A stretch of DNA of 6,189 nt from Chloroflexota bacterium (GTDB lineage Bacteria; Chloroflexota; FW602-bin22; JAMCYS01). The translations under genes and the position numbers were made by a program. The DNA is taken from the NCBI GenBank assembly GCA_021847625.1, contig JAJZQK010000224.1, positions 1-6,189 on the forward strand, written 5' to 3'. Below are positions 1-5,214 of the stretch, piece by piece. Under the pieces are notes generated by a model. It saw only the letters and a program-made list of their open reading frames with translations. It did no database searches and was not told the origin of the DNA. Position 1 is the stretch's first letter, and each line of letters opens with the position of its first letter.

Positions 1-70
1 GCAACCGCCTGTTGTCTGGCCGCTGCCTACGCCCAGGTCCCGGGTCATGGTACAGCAGCAGACCCGGTCA

Positions 71-86
71 CCCCGCGGAAGCGGGG
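71..86. repeat. Short perfect hairpin CCCCGC-GGAA-GCGGGG
   Basis: The arms are six G/C pairs and the loop is four bases. Read on the plus strand the loop is GGAA, which fits the stable GNRA tetraloop class. Read on the minus strand it is TTCC. It lies about 100 bases past the OsmC-family stop codon and has no T tract on either side. It may add to transcription termination, or may simply be a chance GC-rich dyad. Confidence 0.4.
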
Positions 87-101
87 ATCCGATTGTCCAT
101 T

Positions 102-138
102 CGCAGGGGCCGGCCGATAACAGCCGGCAGCCCCTGCG
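102..138 (-). terminator. Possible terminator hairpin after the OsmC-family gene
   Basis: Nine perfect pairs join 102-110 to 130-138 (CGCAGGGGC with GCCCCTGCG). An inner four-pair stem (111-114 with 123-126) continues the helix past a three-base bulge. It lies 47 bases beyond the stop codon of the minus-strand OsmC gene, where a terminator is expected. Neither strand has a run of T after the stem, so it is not a classical intrinsic terminator. It could instead act as a 3' stabilising hairpin or be a dispersed palindromic repeat. Confidence 0.3.
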
Positions 139-184
139 GTTGATTAGCGTCCGTTCGCGGCCGGATGACGAAGCAGGACCGGCG

Positions 185-604
185 CTAGGGATTCATGGTG
201 CACTGCCCCTCTCCCAGGATAGTCACATCCAGCCCCTGCATGGTGCTGATGGTCTCGTGGACCGGGCAGTGCCGGGCCACGCGCTCCAAGGCCGTCACCC
301 GCTTGCTGCAATCGCCCTTGGGCAGGTTGACCGTGGCCTTCAGGTTGACCAGCCTGGTTGGGTCGTCGGCTTTGTCGAAGGTGAGGTCGACCGACAGGCC
401 CTCGCTGTTGATGCCGGTGTTCTTGCAGTACTCGGCGATGAAGGCGCCGATACAGCTGCCCAGCGAGGCCACGAAGACCTCCGGTGGCACAGGGCCGCGG
501 TCCTTGCCTCCCATCGAGGACGGAACGTCGATCGTCATCTTATGTCGGCCAATCGTCGTCTCGAAGAGCATGTCGCCTTTGTAGTTCGTCGTAATCGTGG
601 GCAT
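185..604 (-). CDS. OsmC/Ohr-family peroxiredoxin-like protein
   Basis: 139 aa, a usual length for the OsmC/Ohr family. These are small cytoplasmic thiol peroxidases that reduce organic hydroperoxides. Two family motifs are clear: PPEVFVASLGSC (residues 40-51), which carries the predicted peroxidatic cysteine C51, and ARHCPVHETI (110-119), which carries the resolving cysteine C113. The cysteine spacing matches the family. A further cysteine, C60, is not part of the known pair. There is no signal peptide or membrane segment. The ATG at 604-602 has a strong ribosome binding site (AAGGAG, 616-611) six bases upstream, which fixes the start. The gene stands alone on the minus strand, divergent from the DinB-like gene. 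Its leader carries a large hairpin and a tandem repeat, which suggests regulated expression. The sequence does not show whether it is closer to OsmC, Ohr or the YhfA-like branch, so the physiological substrate is open. Confidence 0.9.
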   Translation of the reverse strand: MPTITTNYKGDMLFETTIGRHKMTIDVPSSMGGKDRGPVPPEVFVASLGSCIGAFIAEYCKNTGINSEGLSVDLTFDKADDPTRLVNLKATVNLPKGDCSKRVTALERVARHCPVHETISTMQGLDVTILGEGQCTMNP

Positions 605-617
605 CGTTCTCTCCTTC

Positions 618-634
618 GGTTCGCATGGTTCGCA
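618..634. repeat. Tandem 8-bp direct repeat beside the OsmC ribosome binding site
   Basis: GGTTCGCA occurs at 618-625 and again at 627-634, separated by one base (period 9). On the gene's own strand this reads TGCGAACC twice, between the leader hairpin and the AAGGAG ribosome binding site. Such a placement could serve a repressor or RNA-binding regulator, but it could also be chance. No known operator is recognised. Confidence 0.45.
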
Positions 635-641
635 AAATGAT

Positions 642-680
642 GGGTGGCACCGGCTGGTTATGGCGCAGCCGGTGCCACCC
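642..680 (-). promoter_or_regulatory. Perfect 15-bp hairpin in the OsmC leader; possible attenuator
   Basis: The arms are GGGTGGCACCGGCTG (642-656) and CAGCCGGTGCCACCC (666-680), fully complementary, with a nine-base loop (657-665). On the minus strand the stem is followed by ATCATTTTGCG, a short T-rich stretch, and then by the ribosome binding site of the OsmC gene 25 bases on. There is too little room for a promoter between hairpin and gene, so the hairpin probably lies in the transcribed leader. It could be a weak terminator or attenuator, an mRNA-stabilising structure, or a protein-binding palindrome. On the plus strand the stem is followed by C's rather than T's, so termination in that direction is unlikely. 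Confidence 0.55.
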
Positions 681-951
681 CCCTACAGCATCCCCTCTGC
701 TGGGACAATGTCAGCACATTTCTAGAGTATCGACAGTCGAATCGGCCACGCGGCCAGCGACCATGCCCCGCTTGCTGCAATACTTGGGCCAGGGCCGTTG
801 GCAAGGTGGCGCTGTCGATCACTACTCATCCTCTCTTGCGGCCAAACGTCAGGGGCGGCCGACCACGGCTCGGCGATCGGTCCCGGGGAGCCTCGGCGCA
901 CCTTCGGAGGCGTCGGGGTTCTGAAGATTTGCCGGCCTCTTCGTCCTTCAT

Positions 952-980
952 TTGACAAAAGAACCGCCGCTTCCTAAAGT
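952..980 (+). promoter_or_regulatory. Sigma-70-type promoter for the DinB-like gene
   Basis: A consensus -35 box TTGACA (952-957) is followed after exactly 17 bases by TAAAGT (975-980), which matches four of six bases of the -10 consensus. Transcription would begin near 987, leaving a leader of about 50 bases before the ATG at 1037, with the ribosome binding site AGGGAGG at 1021-1027. This is the best promoter match in the window. Confidence 0.6.
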
Positions 981-1036
981 TAAGGTCAAACGGTTGTCGC
1001 ACTCCGGCGCACCGCCAAGCAGGGAGGATACGCGAG

Positions 1037-1564
1037 ATGAATTGGCAGGACTTGCTCATCGATGGCTACGGGCGCACGCACGAGGTTATGAAGCGAGCCC
1101 TCAACGGCATGACCAGGGACGATCTTGATCAGCAGCCTCACCCGGATACTAACAGCATGGGCTGGCTCGCCTGGCACTTAAGCCGTCTGCAGGACGATCA
1201 CATCGCTAGCCTGATGGGCGAGCAACAGCTCTGGATCAGCGAGCAGTGGCACGCCAAGTTCGGAAGGCCCGCCGATCCGAAGGACGTCGGCTTCGGCCAC
1301 AGCCCGGCCGACGTGGCGGCTTTCCGGTCGCCGGACGCGCAGACGCTTCTCGCCTACTACGAGGCAGTCCTCGAACGGACCAACCGCTATATCCGGTCGC
1401 TATCCGCGGAAGACCTCGACCGCGAGCTCAACGAACCATGGTACCAGCCACTGCCGACCGTCGGCGTGCGGCTAGTGAGCGTGATGAGCGACAATCTGCA
1501 ACACGTCGGCCAGATTGCCTACGTGCGAGGCTTCTTGAAAGGGAAAGGCTGGCAGAAGTTCTAG
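1037..1564 (+). CDS. DinB-superfamily protein (putative metal-dependent enzyme)
   Basis: 175 aa, typical length for the DinB/YfiT four-helix-bundle superfamily, which includes bacillithiol and mycothiol S-transferases and many uncharacterised proteins. The motif GWLAWHLSRLQDDHIA (42-57) carries the first predicted metal ligand, H47. SDNLQHVGQIAYVRGF (151-166) carries the last, H156. In the usual third ligand position, four residues before H156, there is aspartate (D152) rather than histidine. If the fold is right, the site would be a two-His, one-Asp variant. The start is set by AGGGAGG nine bases upstream of the ATG. The gene has its own promoter and a hairpin with a T-rich tail after the stop, so it is probably monocistronic. 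It is a soluble cytoplasmic protein. The thiol cofactor and substrate cannot be read from the sequence, and a role in detoxification is only inferred from the superfamily. Confidence 0.82.
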   Translation: MNWQDLLIDGYGRTHEVMKRALNGMTRDDLDQQPHPDTNSMGWLAWHLSRLQDDHIASLMGEQQLWISEQWHAKFGRPADPKDVGFGHSPADVAAFRSPDAQTLLAYYEAVLERTNRYIRSLSAEDLDRELNEPWYQPLPTVGVRLVSVMSDNLQHVGQIAYVRGFLKGKGWQKF

Positions 1565-1645
1565 GCGGGCCGACCACGGAAGAAGCATAATGGCTCCCGG
1601 CCTGATAGCCCGGCAAGATGCGTTCCACCAGCATGCCCCCTACGT

Positions 1646-1679
1646 GGGCCGGGGAGAGGCCCCCCGGCCCGTTTCTCTC
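1646..1679 (+). terminator. Intrinsic-type terminator after the DinB-like gene
   Basis: Nine perfect G/C pairs (GGGCCGGGG 1646-1654 with CCCCGGCCC 1662-1670) close a seven-base loop. The stem is followed directly by GTTTCTCTC, a T-rich though interrupted tail. It lies 81 bases after the DinB-like stop and just before the candidate promoter of the aldo/keto reductase, so it would separate the two genes into different transcripts. Confidence 0.5.
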
Positions 1680-1685
1680 GCTTCC

Positions 1686-1714
1686 TTGCGAATCGGCCAA
1701 GAGGGCGCTAAGAT
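1686..1714 (+). promoter_or_regulatory. Candidate promoter for the aldo/keto reductase
   Basis: TTGCGA (1686-1691) and TAAGAT (1709-1714) each match four of six consensus bases and are separated by 17 bases. The site lies right after the terminator hairpin and about 45 bases before the GTG start. The position is good, but the match is only moderate. Confidence 0.35.
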
Positions 1715-1745
1715 AGCCTTGGGGGACTATGAAGCGAGCATACAC

Positions 1746-1752
1746 AGGGAGG
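1746..1752 (+). promoter_or_regulatory. Ribosome binding site that fixes the GTG start of the aldo/keto reductase
   Basis: AGGGAGG ends five bases before GTG 1758-1760. The frame is open further upstream to an ATG at 1590, but that would add 56 residues with no family similarity, encoded across the terminator hairpin and promoter. The GTG start gives a protein that begins where aldo/keto reductases normally begin. Confidence 0.75.
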
Positions 1753-1757
1753 TTGCC

Positions 1758-2741
1758 GTGGACTACGTTCGATTGGGGAACTCGGGACTGAAGGTCTCGC
1801 GGGTCTGTCTGGGGACGATGACATTTGGCCGCGAGGCGGACGAAGAGACGTCCTTCAAGATAATGGACCGCTATGTGGAGCTGGGCGGGAACTTCGTGGA
1901 CACCGCCGATGCCTATTCCGTGGGCAAGACGGAAGAGGTCGTCGGGCGCTGGCTGGGCCAACGCGGGAACAGGCAGCAGATCGTCCTGGCGACCAAAGTC
2001 TACAACGTCATGGGTCCCGGTCCCAACGAGCGCGGCCTCTCGCGCATTCACATCCAACAGGGGGTGGAGGACAGCCTCCGGCGCCTGCAGACCGACGTGA
2101 TCGACCTCTATCAGATACACCGCTGGGACCCGTACGCGCCGCTGGAAGAGACGGCGGAGGTCCTGAACGACCTCGTGCGGCAAGGCAAGGTGCGCTACAT
2201 CGGCTGCTCGAACCTGGCAGCCTGGCAGCTCAGCAGATACCTGCAGACCATGGAGCAAAACCATTGGTCGCGCTTCGTCAGCCTCCAGCCGGTCTACAAC
2301 GCCCTCAATCGCAGCATCGAGAGCGAGTTGTTGCCATTGTGTCGAGATGAAGGTCTGGGCGTCATGACCTACAACCCGCTGGCGGGCGGCATGCTCACGG
2401 GCAAGTACAAGCCGGGCGAGGCACTACCGCCAGGCTCGCGGCTTGAGGCCTTCAAGATGTACTACGAACGCTACTTCACCAAGGAAGCCACGGATATCGT
2501 GAATGCCTTCCTGGCCGCCGCGCGCGAGCGAGGATGCACGCCCGCCCAGCTCGCGCTGGCCTGGGTCCTCGGCGAGCCCCGCTTGACGTGCCCGATCATC
2601 GGTGCCCGCACGATGGAGCAGTTCAACGACAGCATGGGCGGCCTCGAGCTGGCGCTCACTCCCGAGGAGAGGGAGGCAGTGCCGTCGGTGCTGCAAGGAC
2701 GCTGGGTAGGCATCGACCCGGTCTACGACCGCAAGCTGTAG
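1758..2741 (+). CDS. Aldo/keto reductase, NADP(H)-dependent type
   Basis: 327 aa from the GTG start, normal for the aldo/keto reductase superfamily of (beta/alpha)8-barrel oxidoreductases, which reduce aldehydes or ketones with NAD(P)H. The N-terminal strand reads VDYVRLGNSGLKVSRVCLGT. The catalytic tetrad is complete: D48 and Y53 in NFVDTADAYS (45-54), K80 in VLATKVY and H121 in YQIHRWD. Cofactor-site motifs are also present: GCSN (149-152), LQPVYN (176-181) and the late IIGARTMEQF (280-289), with R284 likely near the 2'-phosphate of NADPH. LGTMTFG near the N-terminus places it among the bacterial YajO/Tas-like, AKR11/AKR12-like branches, but the subfamily and substrate cannot be fixed. The next gene starts 87 bases later. 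Co-transcription with the sugar genes is possible, and so would be a role in sugar metabolism, but nothing in the sequence proves it. Confidence 0.92.
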   Translation: MDYVRLGNSGLKVSRVCLGTMTFGREADEETSFKIMDRYVELGGNFVDTADAYSVGKTEEVVGRWLGQRGNRQQIVLATKVYNVMGPGPNERGLSRIHIQQGVEDSLRRLQTDVIDLYQIHRWDPYAPLEETAEVLNDLVRQGKVRYIGCSNLAAWQLSRYLQTMEQNHWSRFVSLQPVYNALNRSIESELLPLCRDEGLGVMTYNPLAGGMLTGKYKPGEALPPGSRLEAFKMYYERYFTKEATDIVNAFLAAARERGCTPAQLALAWVLGEPRLTCPIIGARTMEQFNDSMGGLELALTPEEREAVPSVLQGRWVGIDPVYDRKL

Positions 2742-2828
2742 CCAGCGGAGCCATCGCCCATTCAGACCTAGTGAAGGCACTGGCAGCCGCTGCCCGAAGC
2801 GTATCAAACTGTTGTAGGGTGAAGTGGG

Positions 2829-3965
2829 GTGAGGATTCTCTGGATACCGCACGCTAGCTGGGAGACGCCCCAACGCGCGCACTTCTTTTGCCGAGCGCTG
2901 GCCCGGCGGCACGAGATTCACGTCGCGGACAGTTGGGCCGACTTCGCGCATCCGGTGGACTACGCTTCCTTGCGCTACCTGAGGAATTACTTCTACGGGG
3001 TTCGGCGTGACGACGGCATCGTGGTCCACCACATTCCGCGTGTGTCCCCGGCCCTGTTCTCGCCCCTCCTGCGGCGGCTCAACTACGGGCTCTACGCTCG
3101 CTACGTGCGGCAGGTGGTGCGCCGGTACGACGTCGACACGGTCGTCAGCACGTTCGTCACGCCGCCGCCGGTTGCCCGCCGGCTTGTCTTCGACCTCTTC
3201 GACGACAATTCGTCTTACTGGCGCGACACCGTCGGCAACCCCGCTTACGCGGCAGAGATCGACCGCATAGAAGCCGCCTACATCGAGCGCGCCGACGCCG
3301 TTGCGGCGATCAGTTCGGTGCTCTGCGACAAGGCGGCCGCGCAACTACCACCGCCGCAGCGGCATAAGGTGCACCTCATCCCGAACGGCATCGACCTGGC
3401 TCGCTACGAGACGGGAGACGGCCAGTCAATCCGCCAGAAGCTGGGACTCGCGGACTACAAGGTCGTGGGCCTCATCTCGGCCCTTGGCGAGTTCACCGGA
3501 CTGCTGCGCCTGGTGGAGGCCTTTCGGGTCATGGACGACGACGAGGTGGCCCTGCTCGTCGTCGGTTCGGGGCCGTACCTGGAGCCGGCCCGGCGCCGAG
3601 CCAAGGAACTGGGGCTGTCGCGAGTGGTATTCACCGGACAGGTGCCGTTCTCGCAGATACCGGGGTACTACCGGGCCCTGGACGTCGGGCTGCTGCCGTT
3701 CGACAAGACCCCTTTTACAGACGCCGCCTGTCCGATTAAACTCTTGGAGTACTCCGCCGCCGGGAAGGTAGTGGTATCCACCGACCTCACGGAGGTGCGC
3801 CGCATGGGCTTCCCTAACGTGGTCTTCGCCGACACGACGCCCGCCGCCTTGGCCGAGGGCATCCGCGAGGCCCTCCAGAGGCCCTTCCAGGCACCCGCCA
3901 GCCTGTCGGGGTATGATGGAGAAAAGCTAGTGGCCCGCTACGAATCCCTACTACAGGGGGCATGA
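2829..3965 (+). CDS. GT4-like glycosyltransferase (GT-B fold)
   Basis: 378 aa, normal size for a GT-B glycosyltransferase of the GT4 type, which moves a sugar from a nucleotide donor onto a lipid-linked or growing glycan at the cytoplasmic side. The start is GTG (2829) with AGGGTGA about six bases upstream. It gives the typical N-terminal strand RILWIPHASW. The N-terminal domain contains the motif FDLFDDNSSYW (121-131). The C-terminal donor-binding domain contains IPNGID (184-189), VVGSGP (244-249) and PIKLLEYSAAGK (302-313), in which E307 is the second glutamate of the EX7E motif. The first glutamate position (299) is alanine, a change seen in many GT4-like proteins. There is no signal peptide or membrane helix. 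Its stop overlaps the next start by ATGA, so the two are probably translated together. The donor sugar and acceptor are unknown. Confidence 0.88.
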   Translation: MRILWIPHASWETPQRAHFFCRALARRHEIHVADSWADFAHPVDYASLRYLRNYFYGVRRDDGIVVHHIPRVSPALFSPLLRRLNYGLYARYVRQVVRRYDVDTVVSTFVTPPPVARRLVFDLFDDNSSYWRDTVGNPAYAAEIDRIEAAYIERADAVAAISSVLCDKAAAQLPPPQRHKVHLIPNGIDLARYETGDGQSIRQKLGLADYKVVGLISALGEFTGLLRLVEAFRVMDDDEVALLVVGSGPYLEPARRRAKELGLSRVVFTGQVPFSQIPGYYRALDVGLLPFDKTPFTDAACPIKLLEYSAAGKVVVSTDLTEVRRMGFPNVVFADTTPAALAEGIREALQRPFQAPASLSGYDGEKLVARYESLLQGA

Positions 3966-5200
3966 TCGTGATGGAGCAAACGGAGAGGTTGCTGACAGGC
4001 CCGACCCGGGCCAGCCGGGCCGATTTGCGGGCTCGGGTGGAACTGGCCACCGAATGGCTGCTCCGGGACGGAATCAGCTTTGTCGATGGGCCCGCCCAAG
4101 GGGCTTTCAGCATGGGCTACGACCGGAGAAGCGGCCAGGTCCTGCCTGCCTATACGGAGATTACCGGCTATTCCGTGAGCCTGCTGATGGCGCTGGGGGC
4201 GCACACGCGGTTGCCCCGGGCGCGGGAGCGAGCGCGGAAGGCCGCCGCCTACATCGGCCGCGTGCAGGTCAAGTCGCCCGACAACCCCAAAGCCGACGGC
4301 GGCGTGGTCGAGCAGACGGCGGAGGGAAGGAACTTCTCCCGCTTGTGGGCCTTCGATGCCGCTATGTGCGGCGCGGGACTTGTGGGCCTGCTCGCCGACG
4401 AGGGATGGGAAGAGAACCTGGCGGTCGCGACCGGGCTGGGCGATTGGCTGCTCAATCCCATGCAGCGGGAGGACGGCTCCTTCTGGGCCGCCTACGACCT
4501 GGCCAGGCGTGAGCTCGTCTCGGACGCGCTATTCGGCCACGGGAGCTGCATCCATGCCAAGCATTCCCTATTCCTCCTTCGCCTGGCCAAGGCCCGGGGC
4601 GACGACCGCTATGCCGATGCCGCGCTGAAGGCCTGCGACTACGCGCTGCAACTACAGGACGACGACGGGGCGTTCTGGGCGATGCCGGACCGGGCGCAGA
4701 TCTTCACCCACGCCCACTGCTATGCCCTGGAGGGGTTGATATACACCCACAGGGTCAGCGGCGACGAGCGCTACCTCGCGGCATTCCGCCAGGGCATCTC
4801 CTGGCTGCTTAGCGCCCAGTTGCGCAGCGGGGGCCTGCAGCAGACCTACCGCGTCCGCCGGGGGCTCGCCAGGCGTGTCAACAACTGGCTCAATCCCTTC
4901 ACGGCCACCGACGCCACCGCCCAGGCCATCCGCCTGTGGTTGATCGCCTACGCGATGGAGGAGGGTTCCAGCTATCTAGCGGCCGCCGGGCGGGCCTTGG
5001 ACTTCCTGCTGAGCGTTCAGTGCCTGGAGACGAGCGATGCCCGGGCCAAGGGCGGCTTCTACTACGGCACAACCCGCGGCCGGCCTAGCCGGTATATGTA
5101 CACCTGGTGCACCCAGTTCGCTATCGCCGCCATGCTCGCGTTCTCCGAGGCAAGCTCAGGAAACGCGTCGGCCGCCGAGATGATCGATAGTCTATTCTAG
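3962..5200 (+). CDS. Unknown-function polysaccharide-cluster protein, predicted alpha/alpha barrel
   Basis: 412 aa with no signal peptide or membrane segment. I do not recognise a named enzyme. The sequence repeats a helix-pair pattern with a Q-x(2-3)-DG-x-FW signature: around 163-179 (LLNPMQREDGSFWAAYD), 227-243 (ALQLQDDDGAFWAMPD), 281-297 and 348-369. This is typical of (alpha/alpha)6 toroids such as six-hairpin glycosidases, polysaccharide lyases, N-acylglucosamine 2-epimerases and glucuronyl C5-epimerase C-terminal domains. Likely active-site clusters are AYTEITGYSVSLL (63-75), HGSCIHAKH (193-201) and FTHAHCYALEGL (248-259); YMYTWCTQFAIAAM (378-391) closes the fold. It overlaps the glycosyltransferase stop by ATGA and is followed 14 bases later by wecB, so a role in glycan processing or modification is inferred. 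The AGGGGG at 3955-3960 is too close to the ATG at 3962 and better spaced for GTG 3968 or ATG 3971, so the true start may be 2-3 codons later. Confidence 0.7.
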   Translation: MIVMEQTERLLTGPTRASRADLRARVELATEWLLRDGISFVDGPAQGAFSMGYDRRSGQVLPAYTEITGYSVSLLMALGAHTRLPRARERARKAAAYIGRVQVKSPDNPKADGGVVEQTAEGRNFSRLWAFDAAMCGAGLVGLLADEGWEENLAVATGLGDWLLNPMQREDGSFWAAYDLARRELVSDALFGHGSCIHAKHSLFLLRLAKARGDDRYADAALKACDYALQLQDDDGAFWAMPDRAQIFTHAHCYALEGLIYTHRVSGDERYLAAFRQGISWLLSAQLRSGGLQQTYRVRRGLARRVNNWLNPFTATDATAQAIRLWLIAYAMEEGSSYLAAAGRALDFLLSVQCLETSDARAKGGFYYGTTRGRPSRYMYTWCTQFAIAAMLAFSEASSGNASAAEMIDSLF

Positions 5201-5214
5201 GGTAGGGCAGGCAA

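Larger units (their letters stand above)
1..184. other. Left flank without a confident gene; rich in inverted repeats
   Basis: No complete gene can be supported here. On the plus strand a reading frame open from base 1 stops at TAA 118-120. It could be the last 39 codons of a gene lying outside the window, but its sequence resembles no family I know. On the minus strand an ATG at 48-46 opens a frame leading out of the window without a visible ribosome binding site, so it is equally unproven. What is clear are three inverted repeats: 40-46 with 61-67 (7-bp arms), 71-76 with 81-86 (6-bp arms, 4-base loop) and 102-110 with 130-138 (9-bp arms). They lie just 3' of the minus-strand OsmC gene and are listed separately where they may matter. 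Confidence 0.5.
605..1036. other. Divergent intergenic region between the OsmC-like and DinB-like genes
   Basis: These 432 bases separate two divergent start codons. Short reading frames occur on both strands, but none has a ribosome binding site with family-like protein sequence, so I call no gene. On the OsmC side are a ribosome binding site (611-616), a tandem 8-bp repeat (618-634) and a perfect 15-bp hairpin (642-680). On the DinB side are a good promoter (952-980) and a ribosome binding site (1021-1027). The central part, about 681-950, contains only an 11-base odd palindrome, TCGACAGTCGA, at 730-740. No convincing promoter for the minus-strand gene was found by eye, although one must lie left-facing in this stretch. 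Confidence 0.7.

Noticed and set aside
47..640. Plus-strand open frame of 197 codons opposite the OsmC-family gene
   Set aside because: It lies antisense to a clear OsmC gene, has no ribosome binding site, and its protein has the low-complexity look of a GC-rich shadow frame.
299..781. 14-bp exact direct repeat CCGCTTGCTGCAAT at 299-312 and 768-781
   Set aside because: One copy is inside the OsmC coding sequence and the other is intergenic. The flanks do not match, so chance in GC-rich DNA is the simplest reading.
644..955. Plus-strand frame of 103 codons in the divergent intergenic region
   Set aside because: It has no ribosome binding site, starts inside the leader hairpin, is rich in Arg/Pro/Ala as expected of noncoding GC-rich DNA, and matches no family.
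1590..1757. Longer aldo/keto reductase starting at ATG 1590
   Set aside because: The added 56 residues do not look like the family and are encoded across a terminator-like hairpin. GTG 1758 has a strong, well-spaced ribosome binding site.
1428..2264. Minus-strand open frame of 278 codons opposite the DinB-like and aldo/keto reductase genes
   Set aside because: It mirrors the codon pattern of the sense genes, crosses the terminator and promoter region, and has no family similarity.
2782..2794. Small dyad GGCAG-CCG-CTGCC before the glycosyltransferase gene
   Set aside because: The stem is only five pairs with no T tract, too weak to call a terminator between the reductase and the glycosyltransferase.
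2424..3344. Minus-strand open frame of 306 codons across the aldo/keto reductase and glycosyltransferase genes
   Set aside because: It is antisense to two well-supported genes and spans their boundary, and it shows no recognisable domain. Long antisense frames are common in GC-rich DNA.
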